The position numbers and the translations under genes are program-made. A DNA stretch of 64,000 bases. Source: Apostichopus japonicus. Taxonomy: Eukaryota > Echinodermata > Holothuroidea > Aspidochirotida > Stichopodidae. The stretch is taken from contig NC_092563.1 in assembly GCF_037975245.1 (NCBI RefSeq), positions 7,127,501 through 7,191,500 of the forward strand, written 5' to 3'. Under the pieces are notes generated by a model. That model did not search any database, had not been told where the DNA came from, and saw nothing but the letters and a program-made list of their open reading frames with translations. Below, one piece after another: positions 23,402-35,400 of this stretch. How positions within the stretch are numbered: position 1 is the first letter of the stretch; each line of letters starts with the position of its first letter.

Positions 23402-26400
23402 GTGAGTAATCTCTTCCTTGCTACAACATAAAAGTTCTAGAATGCATTGTATCTAAGGCATAGCTGCAAATTCTTGATTGTTGAAACAAGAAAAGAATAT
23501 CAAACTGCCGGTGTATTCATACCTCTTCATTACTAGACCTAAGCCTTTGGCCTAGGCTACGTCTGCCTAACCCGACTTTAGAATGTGAACAGAGCAGTTT
23601 AGGTTTAGAACATACATGGCCCAAGTGTCAGTTTCTTATTTAAAACTTGCAGGACTTCATCCCTTCTTCCTCCTCCAAACTTCATATCCCCTTTTCACTT
23701 TTCCATTATTTCAAGGAAATCAGAACTTCATTTAGTTTGTGTGATTTTGTTGATGCACATAGTTTTGTAACATTCCTTTACATTAAAACCGCTGCTGGTA
23801 AAAGTCTTAAAATTTGTCTTGTTCCAGAGCTGACAGTGGCCAACATTTACAGGGAACAAAGGTCAGTAGTCTAAAAACCTTTCTTCTTAAAACCAATTAG
23901 TTTGTGGCAAAGTATTCTTGACAATAATTCTTCTACTTGAAGAATGAGGACGTGAGCCACCACAAACCAGACCCCACCCCGCAGAATCTATGTGCAGAAT
24001 GCATGAGAGCTACCTGGACTATGGTTTTGATATACAGTAAATAAAGATTCATTCACGCTCCAAACACTATTTTCATGCAGCTCTTCTAGCGATACCATCT
24101 CTTGATAATACCATGAAAATGACTAGATGAAATTATTTTGGTATTTCATCAGTTATCAGAAATTTCCAAATTATACACTTGGCTGGAAGTTGGGGGGGGG
24201 GGGGGTAGGAACCGGCAATTTCACATTCAGCTGAGTAGAAGGCCACTGCTACGGTGAACAACCTCCCCCTCCCAAGTACTATTAAATTTACTCCCCCAAA
24301 ACACATATTTATTGACAAAACCTGGAGTATTGGTGGAGCAAATTAAGATCTAATTGTTAGTCTAATTAAGCTTCAGAGTGCACATTTGGAATCTCAATTT
24401 TTATGGGGCGGGCACTTCTAGCTGATTTTAGTTTGTCATTGTATGTTTTGAAGAAAGAGAGGGGGTGAGGAGGGTGATGGTGTTCAATGTTTCTACCCTT
24501 GTTTTAAACTTGAGAGGAGCAGAAAAGTCATTTCACTGGTTATGAATGTCAGAAAGTTGCTGAGTGAAATTCTGCCTTAATGGTATCTTCCAGACTTGCA
24601 GTGCGTCCATAGTCATATTGAATCATACTTAACCTGTACAGTTTACTGGGCTTTGTGGATTTGTAATCGTACTATTACCCGGAGGCATTTTGTAATCTAG
24701 TATAGATTAAATACTGGTTTTCACTTAGAGTCTGAGTGTACTCATACTCATACCAACGGGAATTTTACTCATACTGATGCTATTACATTCTCACTATAAG
24801 TCAGTTATGGTTCGATTCCCCGCCGACACCAATGTGTGTCGTCTGGCAAGGGTGTTGTTCAATAACAACTTCCTGACATGGACGTTAAATGGATGTGTGC
24901 CGAGAGATTGGCTTCGGTCAGCTTGCGAGTCTACAAGCCTCCATGGCTTCTTTCGCGAGTTCCTGCTTGCGGGAAGATCACATATACATACATACATACA
25001 TACATGGTCAACTGTCGATCAGGTCGATTGTTTCCAGATCTGATATTACACTGTCAGTTGTTTTATCATTGCAGGTCTTTAACGACTCAGTCCACGGACA
25101 CATTGAGATGCACCCTCTATTAGTCAGCATCATTGATACACCAGAGTTTCAGAGGTTACGCTTCATCAAGCAGATGGGGATGTGTTATTTTGTCTACCCA
25201 GGAGCGTCGCATAACAGATTTGAACATTCCCTTGGGTAGGTGTTTTGAATGTTGTAAGCTTGGCTGATCACAAGACAAGTTGAACACACTCTGGCTAATG
25301 TTCATAACTGCTTCAACCTTTATACTGCTTTCCCCACATCACCATTTCATTGTTGTTGTAATGGCATATATATAGTTATTCCCTTATTTGCCAAACCCAT
25401 TAACATACTGCTTTATACTGTCAATTAGCAGTCTGACTTTACAAATAAGACATACCTACTGGATTGAATGATCATGAGCTTTAAACTAACATAAAACATT
25501 GTATATTGGAATAACATATAAACTGCAACCATAGCAACAAAATGCGAGTGCCATCCATAAATGATAATAGTGTATTGTTTTGACTTTGAAAAAAGCCATT
25601 TGTTTGAAAAAATATATATATATTATGTAATTTATCCTATACTCTGACAGGGTGAGCTACCTTGCTGGGAAACTTGCAAGAAGCTTACAATCCAAACAGA
25701 AGAGTCTAAAGATAACCAAAGAAGACATCCTCTGTGTTGAGATAGCAGGATTGTGTCATGATTTAGGTTGGTACAATCTTGAAACATGTTCATACAAAGT
25801 GTTGTATTTGCTGCAATCTGGTGGTACTACAGTCGACCTTTGATGGAATGGTACCCCTTGTCTGGTGCGCGCTGCCCCTGACCTACCTCCCAATGCACCT
25901 GACATGACCCCACATACCCTGGCCAGGATTCCAATGCCCCTGATCTAGGTTGCGTTGGTATATGGATATACCAGGTAGACCTGGTATTAAATTCATACCT
26001 GTTATTTCATTCATAACCATACTGACAGTACTGAAATCTGTCATCAACGAATTTACTGAAATACCAGGTATATCCGAAACACATATCCGAAACACACCTT
26101 GAATACCTGGTAAAAATAATACCCTGTAAAAATACCGACACAGATAATACATGCGAACTTGAAGAAATTCCCGCTGCTAATGTTTATCATGTGTATCTTA
26201 CCAATCCCCGGTAGCGAGATTTTTTTCCCAGCGCGGTAAAGGCCATCATTGCATACCTCGCTTCTCATTGGCTGGGTCTTGCACTTTTGATGCTGAATTG
26301 GGAAGTTCTTGTTACGCTATGCAATGTGTGTGTGTGTATGTACATGAACATACACGTGCACGCATTGGATCGTGATTCGCATACACGTACTGTATGAACT

Positions 26401-29400
26401 GGCGACTGTCTTGAGACAACTTTGTTAAAAAATGTGTTAAAATGTTTTTTCTTTGCTTTTGCCCGGACTTGTTTGTGTACATTTACATCCATAAGTTCGT
26501 AAAACAATACTGCGACCATGGACTGTGAGTGTACACGTCTCATTGTAGATGACTGTCCTTCTTTGAAGGTAAGGATTACTTACTGTAATAGGTTGATGAT
26601 CCAAAACTGAAAAGCCAATAAATCGAATAAGTTAATTTTGACACGGGTGAAGCTTCGAAGTGATGGTGGAACTTGCTGTACAGAGTACTACGATGGCAAT
26701 GTACGCAGATAAGTACGTACCAGGCGTTTGCTTGCTTCAAACTACTAAAAAACATTGGACAGCTTGACCGTTTCTGGTTGACTATTACTTGAGTTGCTTC
26801 TAAACTTCAATCCGATAGACTGATTTTCAAAATTATGACCCTTTGAAACCGTTTTCAGATAATGCAATACAAAAGATATATGTCTAGTATTTAGTCATGC
26901 ATGTTAGTAGTACCACTGCCACTGCGGATTATAGTTATTGAACACAGAAATTGTCTTACGTTTATATTATATGGTGATTTTTTGTATCATCTTCAAACTG
27001 TTCGGTGATTTAACTTCTTTAAATTTACAGCAACAGAGTTTTGCGATACACAACCACAGACCCTCTACATCTGTAGCATAACACACATAAATTAACTCTA
27101 CTCTGCTGCTAGACTGTTGTCTTTTTTGAGTGTACTAGGCAAAGTAGCCTTGTGAAATGTGGTATGTGATTAGCGATTCAGTGCAGCAGCTGCTAGTTCA
27201 TATTGTAATGAAGCTTATGTGTAAAAGTAAGTTGGCCTGACGTTTCGATCCTGGCAGGATCTTATGTATAAGAACCCCAGCCAATGGGAGCGAGGTATGC
27301 TTATCTTGGCTTTTACCGCGCTGGAAAAAAAATTCGCTCCCCGGTAGTCCCCAACTGTAAACATTCTTGCTGCACAATCTCAGCTTTTGCACCTGCTGCT
27401 TGTACTGTACCAAACGAAAGTTCAACGAAGTGATACACTGATATCTTTCTTGGGTTTTGACCTTAAAAAATGGTTTAAGCCTATTCGGCCAATCACGAGC
27501 ACTGATTGGTTACATTTACGAACACGATAATTTGGAACAGTCTACGTACGGATGGGGGAGGGGAAAGTACAGAATACAGCACAACACCTGTTGGAGGTTT
27601 TGAAACAGGTGCTCGGTACACGAGGAGAAGGGATTGGATGGCATGTGTGTCTGCATTAATAACAATACATAATAACAATACATGTATGCATTGTCGTCTA
27701 GCAAGGAGTTTCTGTTAGTGATGCAATGCTGTGTAAGAGAAACCCGCGATGGTAAACGTGCTTGAAGTAGGTCTAAGCATCTGTTTTTACCTCCATGGTC
27801 TTAGCGAGTAATAAAAATATGACATTTTTGCATTCCCAGCTTTCTGTACCTACTGTCAGAGAGAACGGCGAAGTTTCATCTAAGTTTTAAAATAGTCCAT
27901 ACTAAACTAATTAGTGTGGGATGATATGGTCTCTATCTCACTACTTTCACAATGCCAAGGAAGATTTGCAGTTCTAAGATGTCACTCTCTTTACATTTGA
28001 GAATACCATTTCAAAGAAAGGAATAACCTCTTTGTTTCACTCTTAACTGGTGAATTTAAAAGAGTAGAGAAGTTCTGAAAAAGTTGTGACCAAAACAGTG
28101 TCAAACTTTGTAGACAGGGATTTGGCCATCTAGCTACTCAAAAGGTAAAAAACAGAAATGTTCATTTTCAGTTGTAAAGTCCTTCGACAGTTCTGATCTT
28201 GCATATTTCATGTCAAATCTGCTATACTTTTCATGTAGGTACCCTTGAAAATAAATGTTTCCCCACAATGGGAATCCTTCCCTCAGACTGTGATAACTTG
28301 TTCCCTTTCTTCATAGTTACTTATTAATTCATTACAGGACATGGTCCCTTCTCCCACCTCTTTGATGAAGCATTTCTTCCCAAAGTTAGGCCAGACTACA
28401 TAGGAAAGGTAAAGAGAATTTTTAATTACTTTAAAAGTATTTTTATTTTATAGTATACTAGCCTTTGTTTAAGTTCATAGCGATTAACATAGCCTACTGC
28501 CTATATGTGATGCTAGGGGTGGTTTGCCTTTGTAGTGATGCACGTAAATTTTAGCCTCGGTTTTGCCTGCATAGGGATGTATGAAGCTTAGGCAATTATT
28601 TATGTACCCTGGTTTGGTTTACTATCAATCCTATATACAGTAAGAAGCCTATCTGACATTGTATACAATGTATGAATTGGATCAGTTAATTGTTGTCATG
28701 AAAGGAAGACACCAGGGTTTGGAGCAGTTGAAGTGGGAGGGTTAGAATGTGCCCATTACTTTAGTAACTATAAATACTCTGCAGCAATTATTAGTTGCAT
28801 TTGCCACTTTCCACTTCTGTTTATCAGTGAAATGGAAGTACACCTGTACAGGTACATAGCAATCCTTCCTAAATCTAATCAGTATTCTGTTTTATTTTTC
28901 TGGTTTAAAGTTTTTACCCAAATTTGTTCACTTTTTCCAGTTTGATTTTGTAAATGTCAGTTGAATGCTTTTTTTCCCATTTTCTTTTTGCAACTTTTTT
29001 GAACAGCATGAAAAACTGTCAGTGGATATGTTTGAGCATATGCTGAAGAAAAACAACCTGGGCGAACAATTCAAAAAGTATAACCTGGAAGAAGAAGATA
29101 TTTTATTCATTAAGGAACAGATTTTCGTAGAGAAGAAGGTATTGCTTATATTAAATGGTCAATGTGTGCTAAATTACGTTAATAAAACGTGGGACATTTC
29201 TCTCAAGTAGCAAGTTCATGCTTCGTTTAATAAAGGAATAACAAAGGTAGGAAAAGATACAATTTATATTATACAGAAACCTCAAAATCTGACAAGTAAC
29301 ATTCGATTTTGAAGTTAACCGCTTTCTGTTGGACTTAATACGCTTGCTTTAAAAAATGGCTCCTAAGGCCTAAACACAATGCGCATTAAGCCGCCATTGA

Positions 29401-32400
29401 TTATGCAATACGCCTGGAATTCCATTTAACCGTGGAAAATATTCAGCTGTTGTTGCTATGGCTAGAACTAGAAGAATGTGCAATTTGCTATAAGCACAAC
29501 GCAGTTTAAAATGTAAACGAGGCATCTGAAGGTCATAGTTACGAAAAAATCAGGAGTTCTCTTTTCTTAAAATTTTCGTTAAAAAGAAGGCATAGGCTAT
29601 ATCTTAACTAGCACACTGAAGCTAGGCCTAGTGTATGCTAGAGTAACGGTAAGTAGGCTGACTGTAACGCTAAGCATACGGCATGCCTTGTCAGAATTAG
29701 GCTTACTTCATAATCCAATTCAAATGGAATGTTCCTTGCGTGGCCATGGATGTCGTTCCTCATCACTAAGGTAACTCTTAGTACCGCTCTATTTTGGCAA
29801 ACGGTTTCAAAGTCTGTTATTTACTGTTAAAAAACCTTCTGGGGATGAAAAAAGGTTCACAAAATTATCCACTTCGTGGCAACAACATACTCCACCTCCG
29901 TAGGAGGTGTCCGTATATCATCTTCTTCCCTGTTTACTCTTACGTTTTCCCTTTCCTGTAATTCCTCTGCTGTGAATATCGGATCAAAATCATAAGGCTA
30001 CAGCCCTGCCATTGAACCTTCTTTGATTTCTTTCGTTTTTATTGAGAAATTCCAATGAAATTGTTGTTTACTAACTGTGCATTTGTACGGAGAAAGTGCT
30101 ACTGCTCGATTGAGTTGTTCCTCCCTGACGTCATTAAGATAGAATTTGCGTAATGAATGGCGGCTTACTGTTCATTGTGGTTTAATATGCCTTATTTATA
30201 GGAGCCAATGTTCAAAACTTGTGTATTCAGTCCAACTGAAAGCGTTTAACTTAAAAATCGAATATTAGATAGTTTTGAAGTTACTGAACAATATAAATTG
30301 TCTTCGATCCCAGCCTTCATTATTTCTTTAAGTACTAAGTACATGTATGATGTGTTATGCTTGTATGTTTGCTTCATTGTAATTAAGTATTCAAGTAACC
30401 AGTTCTTGTTTCCTTTGCTCAAATAACTAGTAAATGTGTGATGTTTCTTTTCCTGAAGATCTGGTATATGTGTGATGTTTCTTTACCTGAGTATCTGGTA
30501 CATGTGTGTTGTTTCTTTACCTGAGTATCTGGTACATGTGTGATGTTTCTTTACCTGAAGATCTGGTATATGTGTGATGTTTCTTTACCTGAGTATCTGG
30601 TACATGTGTGATGTTTCTTTACCTGAGTATCTGTTACATGTGTGATGTTTCTTTACCTGAGTATCTGATACATGTGTGATGTTTCTTTACCCGAGTATCT
30701 GGTACATTCATGATGTTTCTTTACCTGAGTATCTGTTACATGTGTGATGTTTCTTTACCTGAGTATCTGATACATGTGTGATGTTTCTTTACCTGAAGAT
30801 CTGGTATATGTGTGATGTTTCTTTACCTGAGTATCTGGTACATGTGTGATGTTTCTTTACCTGAGTATCTGGTACATTTGTGATGTTTCTTTACCTGAGT
30901 ATCAGATACATAAGTGTGATGTTTCTTTACCTGAGTATCTGGTACATGTGTGATGTTTCTTTACCTGAGTATCTGGTACATGTGTGATGTTTCTTTACCT
31001 GAAGATCTGGTATATGTGTGATGTTTCTTTACCTGAGTATCTGCTACTAATGTGATATTTCTGAGTATATGTGTCATTCAAAGTTGTTTCTTTAGCTCAT
31101 GTTAAGTAGTCCTTTGTTACAGAGTTATCGTATTGTACGGTCTGACAGATTTCAATTAGTTTCCTATTCTTTTGTCTTGATTAGGTGAAGGCGCTACGTA
31201 CTTACACACCAAGAGAAGGAACGGAGCTCCCCATAATTAAGGACGAACTGCTGACTATATTGAAAGGAGAAAACCAGGAAGGATTCCTGGAGGTGGTTGA
31301 CGAGAGAGGAAAAAAAGGAATGGTTTCAAAAGAAATGGTTGAGGTATGATAAGACTAGGCTTACTCCACAAGGTTTTGTAAGAATGGTCATCATTTCATT
31401 AAAGTTTGTAGATCTTTTCTTGAAAATTAAACCAGGAGAAATACTATTATCAATAGTTCTGAAAGGAGTAGTTCAGAACAGAAAGATTGCTAGGTTCAAT
31501 AAGGTGCCAAATATAACTTTGAGTTTTTTAAATTTCTTTACCTGAGTAACTGGAACATTTGTGATGTTTCTTTACCTGAGTATCTAATACATAAATGTAA
31601 TGTTTCTTTACCTGAGTATCTGATACATACATGTGTTGTTTCCTTACCTGAGTATTTGGTACATGTGTGATGTTTCTTTACTTGAGTATCTGTTACATGT
31701 GTGATGTTTCTTAACCTGAGTATCTGGTTTATGTGTGATGTTTCTTAACCTGAGTATCTGGTTTATGTGTGATGTTTCTTAACCTGAATATCTGGTACAT
31801 GTGTGATGTTTCTTTACCTGAGTATCTGGTACATTTGTAATGTTTCTTCACCTGAGTATCTGGTATATGTGTTATGTTTCTTTACCTGAGTATCTGTTAC
31901 ATGTGTGATGTTTCTTTACCTGAGTAACTGGTACATGTGTGATGTTTCTTTACCTGAGTATCTGGTACATGTGTGATGTTTCTTTATCTGAGTATTTGGT
32001 ACATGTGTGATGTTTCTTTTCCTGAGTATCTGTTACGTGTGTGATGTTTCTTTACCTGAGTATCTGGTACATGTGTGATGTTTCTTTACCTGAGTATCTG
32101 GTACGTGTGTGATGTTTCTTTACCTGAGTATCTGGTACGTGTGTGATGTTTCTTTACCTGAGTATCTGGTACATGTGTGATGTTTCTTTACCTGAGTATA
32201 TGTTACATGTGTAATGTTTCTTTACCCGAGTATCTGTTACATGTGTGATGTTTCTTTACCTGAGTATCTGGTACATGTGTGATGTTTCTTTACCTGAAGA
32301 TCTGGTATATGTGTGATGTTTCTTTACCTGAGTATCTGCTACTAATGTGATATTTCTGAGTATATGTGTCATTCAAAGTTGTTTCTTTAGCTCATGTTAA

Positions 32401-35400
32401 GTAGTCCTTTGTTACAGAGTTATCGTATTGTACGGTCTGACAGATTTCAATTAGTTTCCTATTCTTTTGTCTTGATTAGGTGAAGGCGCTACGTACTTAC
32501 ACACCAAGAGAAGGAACGGAGCTCCCCATAATTAAGGACGAACTGCTGACTATATTGAAAGGAGAAAACCAGGAAGGATTCCTGGAGGTGGTTGACGAGA
32601 GAGGAAAAAAAGGAATGGTTTCAAAAGAAATGGTTGAGGTATGATAAGACTAGGCTTACTCCACAAGGTTTTGTAAGAATGGTCATCATTTCATTAAAGT
32701 TTGTAGATCTTTTCTTGAAAATTAAACCAGGAGAAATACTATTATCAATAGTTCTGAAAGGAGTAGTTCAGAACAGAAAGATTGCTAGGTTCAATAAAGT
32801 GCCAAATATAACTTTGAGTTTTTTAAATTTCTTTACCTGAGTAACTGGAACATTTGTGATGTTTCTTTACCTGAGTATCTAATACATAAATGTAATGTTT
32901 CTTTACCTGAGTATCTGATACATACATGTGTTGTTTCCTTACCTGAGTATTTGGTACATGTGTGATGTTTCTTTACCTGAGTATCTGTTACATGTGTGAT
33001 GTTTCTTAACCTGAGTATCTGGTTTATGTGTGATGTTTCTTAACCTGAGTATCTGGTTTATGTGTGATGTTTCTTAACCTGAATATCTGATACATGTGTG
33101 ATGTTTCTTTACCTGAGTATCTGGTACATTTGTAATGTTTCTTCACCTGAGTATCTGGTATATGTGTTATGTTTCTTTACCTGAGTATCTGTTACATGTG
33201 TGATGTTTCTTTACCTGAGTAACTGGTACATGTGTGATGTTTCTTTACCTGAGTATCTGGTACATGTGTGATGTTTCTTTATCTGAGTATTTGGTACATG
33301 TGTGATGTTTCTTTTCCTGAGTATCTGTTACGTGTGTGATGTTTCTTTACCTGAGTATCTGGTACATGTGTGATGTTTCTTTACCTGAGTATCTGGTACG
33401 TGTGTGATGTTTCTTTACCTGAGTATCTGGTACGTGTGTGATGTTTCTTTACCTGAGTATCTGGTACATGTGTGATGTTTCTTTACCTGAGTATATGTTA
33501 CATGTGTAATGTTTCTTTACCCGAGTATCTGTTACATGTGTGATGTTTCTTTACCTGAGTATCTGGTACATGTGTGATGTTTCTTTACCTGTGTATCTGG
33601 TACATGTGTGATGTTTCTTTTCCTGAGTATCTGTTATGTGTGTGATGTTTCTTTACCTGAGTATCTGGTACATGTGTGATGTTTCTTTACCAGAGTATCT
33701 GGTACATGTGTGATGTTTCTTTACCCGAGTATCTGATACATGTGTGATGTTTCTTTACCTGAGTATCTGGTACATTTGTGATGTTTCTTTACCTGAGTAT
33801 TTGGTACATGTGTGATGTTTCTTTACCCGAGTATCTGGTACATGTGTGATGTTTCTTTACCTGAGTATCTGATACATGTGTGATGTTTCTTTACCTGAGT
33901 ATCTGATACATGTGTGATGTTTCTTAACCTGAGTATCTGGTACATGTGTGATGTTTCTTTACCTGAGTATCTGGTACATGTGTGATGTTTCTTTTCCTGA
34001 GTATCTGTTACGTGTGTGATGTTTCTTTACCTGAGTATCTGGTACATGTGTGATGTTTCTTTACCTGAGTATCTGGTACATGTGTGATGTTTCTTTTCCT
34101 GAGTATCTGTTACGTGTGTCATGTTTCTTTACCTGAGTATCTGGTACATGTGTGATGTTTCTTTACCTGAGTATCTGGTACATTTGTGATGTTTCTTTAC
34201 CTGAGTATTTGGTACATGTGTGATGTTTCTTTACCTGAGTATCTGGTACATGTGTGATGTTTCTTTTCCTGAGTATCTGTTACGTGTGTGATGTTTCTTT
34301 ACCTGAGTATCTGGTACATGTGTGATGTTTCTTTACCTGAGTATCTGGTACATTTGTGATGTTTCTTTACCTGAAAATCTGGTATATGTGTGATGTTTCT
34401 TTACCTGTGTATCTGGTACATGTGTGATGTTTCTTTTCCTGAGTATCTGTTATGTGTGTGATGTTTCTTTACCTGTGTATCTGGTACATGTGTGATGTTT
34501 CTTTACCTGAGTATCTGGTACATGTGTGATGTTTCTTTACCCGAGTATCTGATACATGTGTGATGTTTCTTTACCTGAGTATCTGGTACATTTGTGATGT
34601 TTCTTTACCTGAGTATATGTTACATGTGTAATGTTTCTTTACCCGAGTATCTGGTACATGTGTGATGTTTCTTTACCTGAGTATCTGGTACATGTGTGAT
34701 GTTTCTTTACCTGTGTATCTGGTATATGTGTGATGTTTCTTTTCCGGAGTATCTGTTATGTGTGTGATGTTTCTTTACCTGAGTATCTGGTACATTCGTG
34801 ATGTTTCTTTACCTGAGTATCTGTTACATGTGTGATGTTTCTTTACCCGAGTATCTGATACATGTGTGATGTTTCTTTACCTGAGTATCTGGTACATTTG
34901 TGATGTTTCTTTACCTGAGTATTTGGTACATGTGTGATATTTCTTTACCTGAGTATCTGGTACATGTGTGATGTTTCTTTTCCTGAGTATCTGTTACGTG
35001 TGTGATGTTTCTTTACCTGAGTATCTGGTACATGTGTGATGTTTCTTTACCTGAGTATCTGGTACATTTGTGATGTTTCTTTACCTGAAAATCTGGTATA
35101 TGTGTGATGTTTCTTTACCTGAGTATCTGCTACTAATGTGATATTTCTGAGTATATGTGTCATTCAAAGTTGTTTCTTTAGCTCATGTTAAGTAGTCCTT
35201 TGTTATAGAGTTATCGTATTGTACGGTCTGACAGATTTCAATTAGTTTCCTATTCTTTTGTCTTGATTAGGTGAAGGCGCTACGTACTTACACACCAAGA
35301 GAAGGAACGGAGCTCCCCATAATTAAGGACGAACTGCTGACTATATTGAAAGGAGAAAACCAGGAAGGATTCCTGGAGGTGGTTGACGAGAGAAAAAAAA

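Larger units (their letters stand above)
23402..25074. other. SAMHD1 5' introns
   Basis: Apart from the 34-bp exon and the retroposon-like piece near 24.8-25.0 kb, I see a G-run at 24191-24205 and no further conserved block. In particular no second half of a SAM domain was found. Confidence 0.5.

Noticed and set aside
23647-23874. [11 protein letters not shown] reading of the 34-bp exon as a SAM helix
   Set aside because: This frame does not fit the phase left by the exon before or the phase needed by the HD exon after it; the other frame fits both.
24805-24830. tRNA gene because of GGTTCGATTCC
   Set aside because: No A-box, acceptor stem or anticodon arm can be built; at best a tRNA-derived SINE scrap.
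31297-31545. 82-codon open frame starting [10 protein letters not shown], present three times
   Set aside because: It is another frame of the SH3-like exon running into the intron; its recurrence just reflects the cassette copies.
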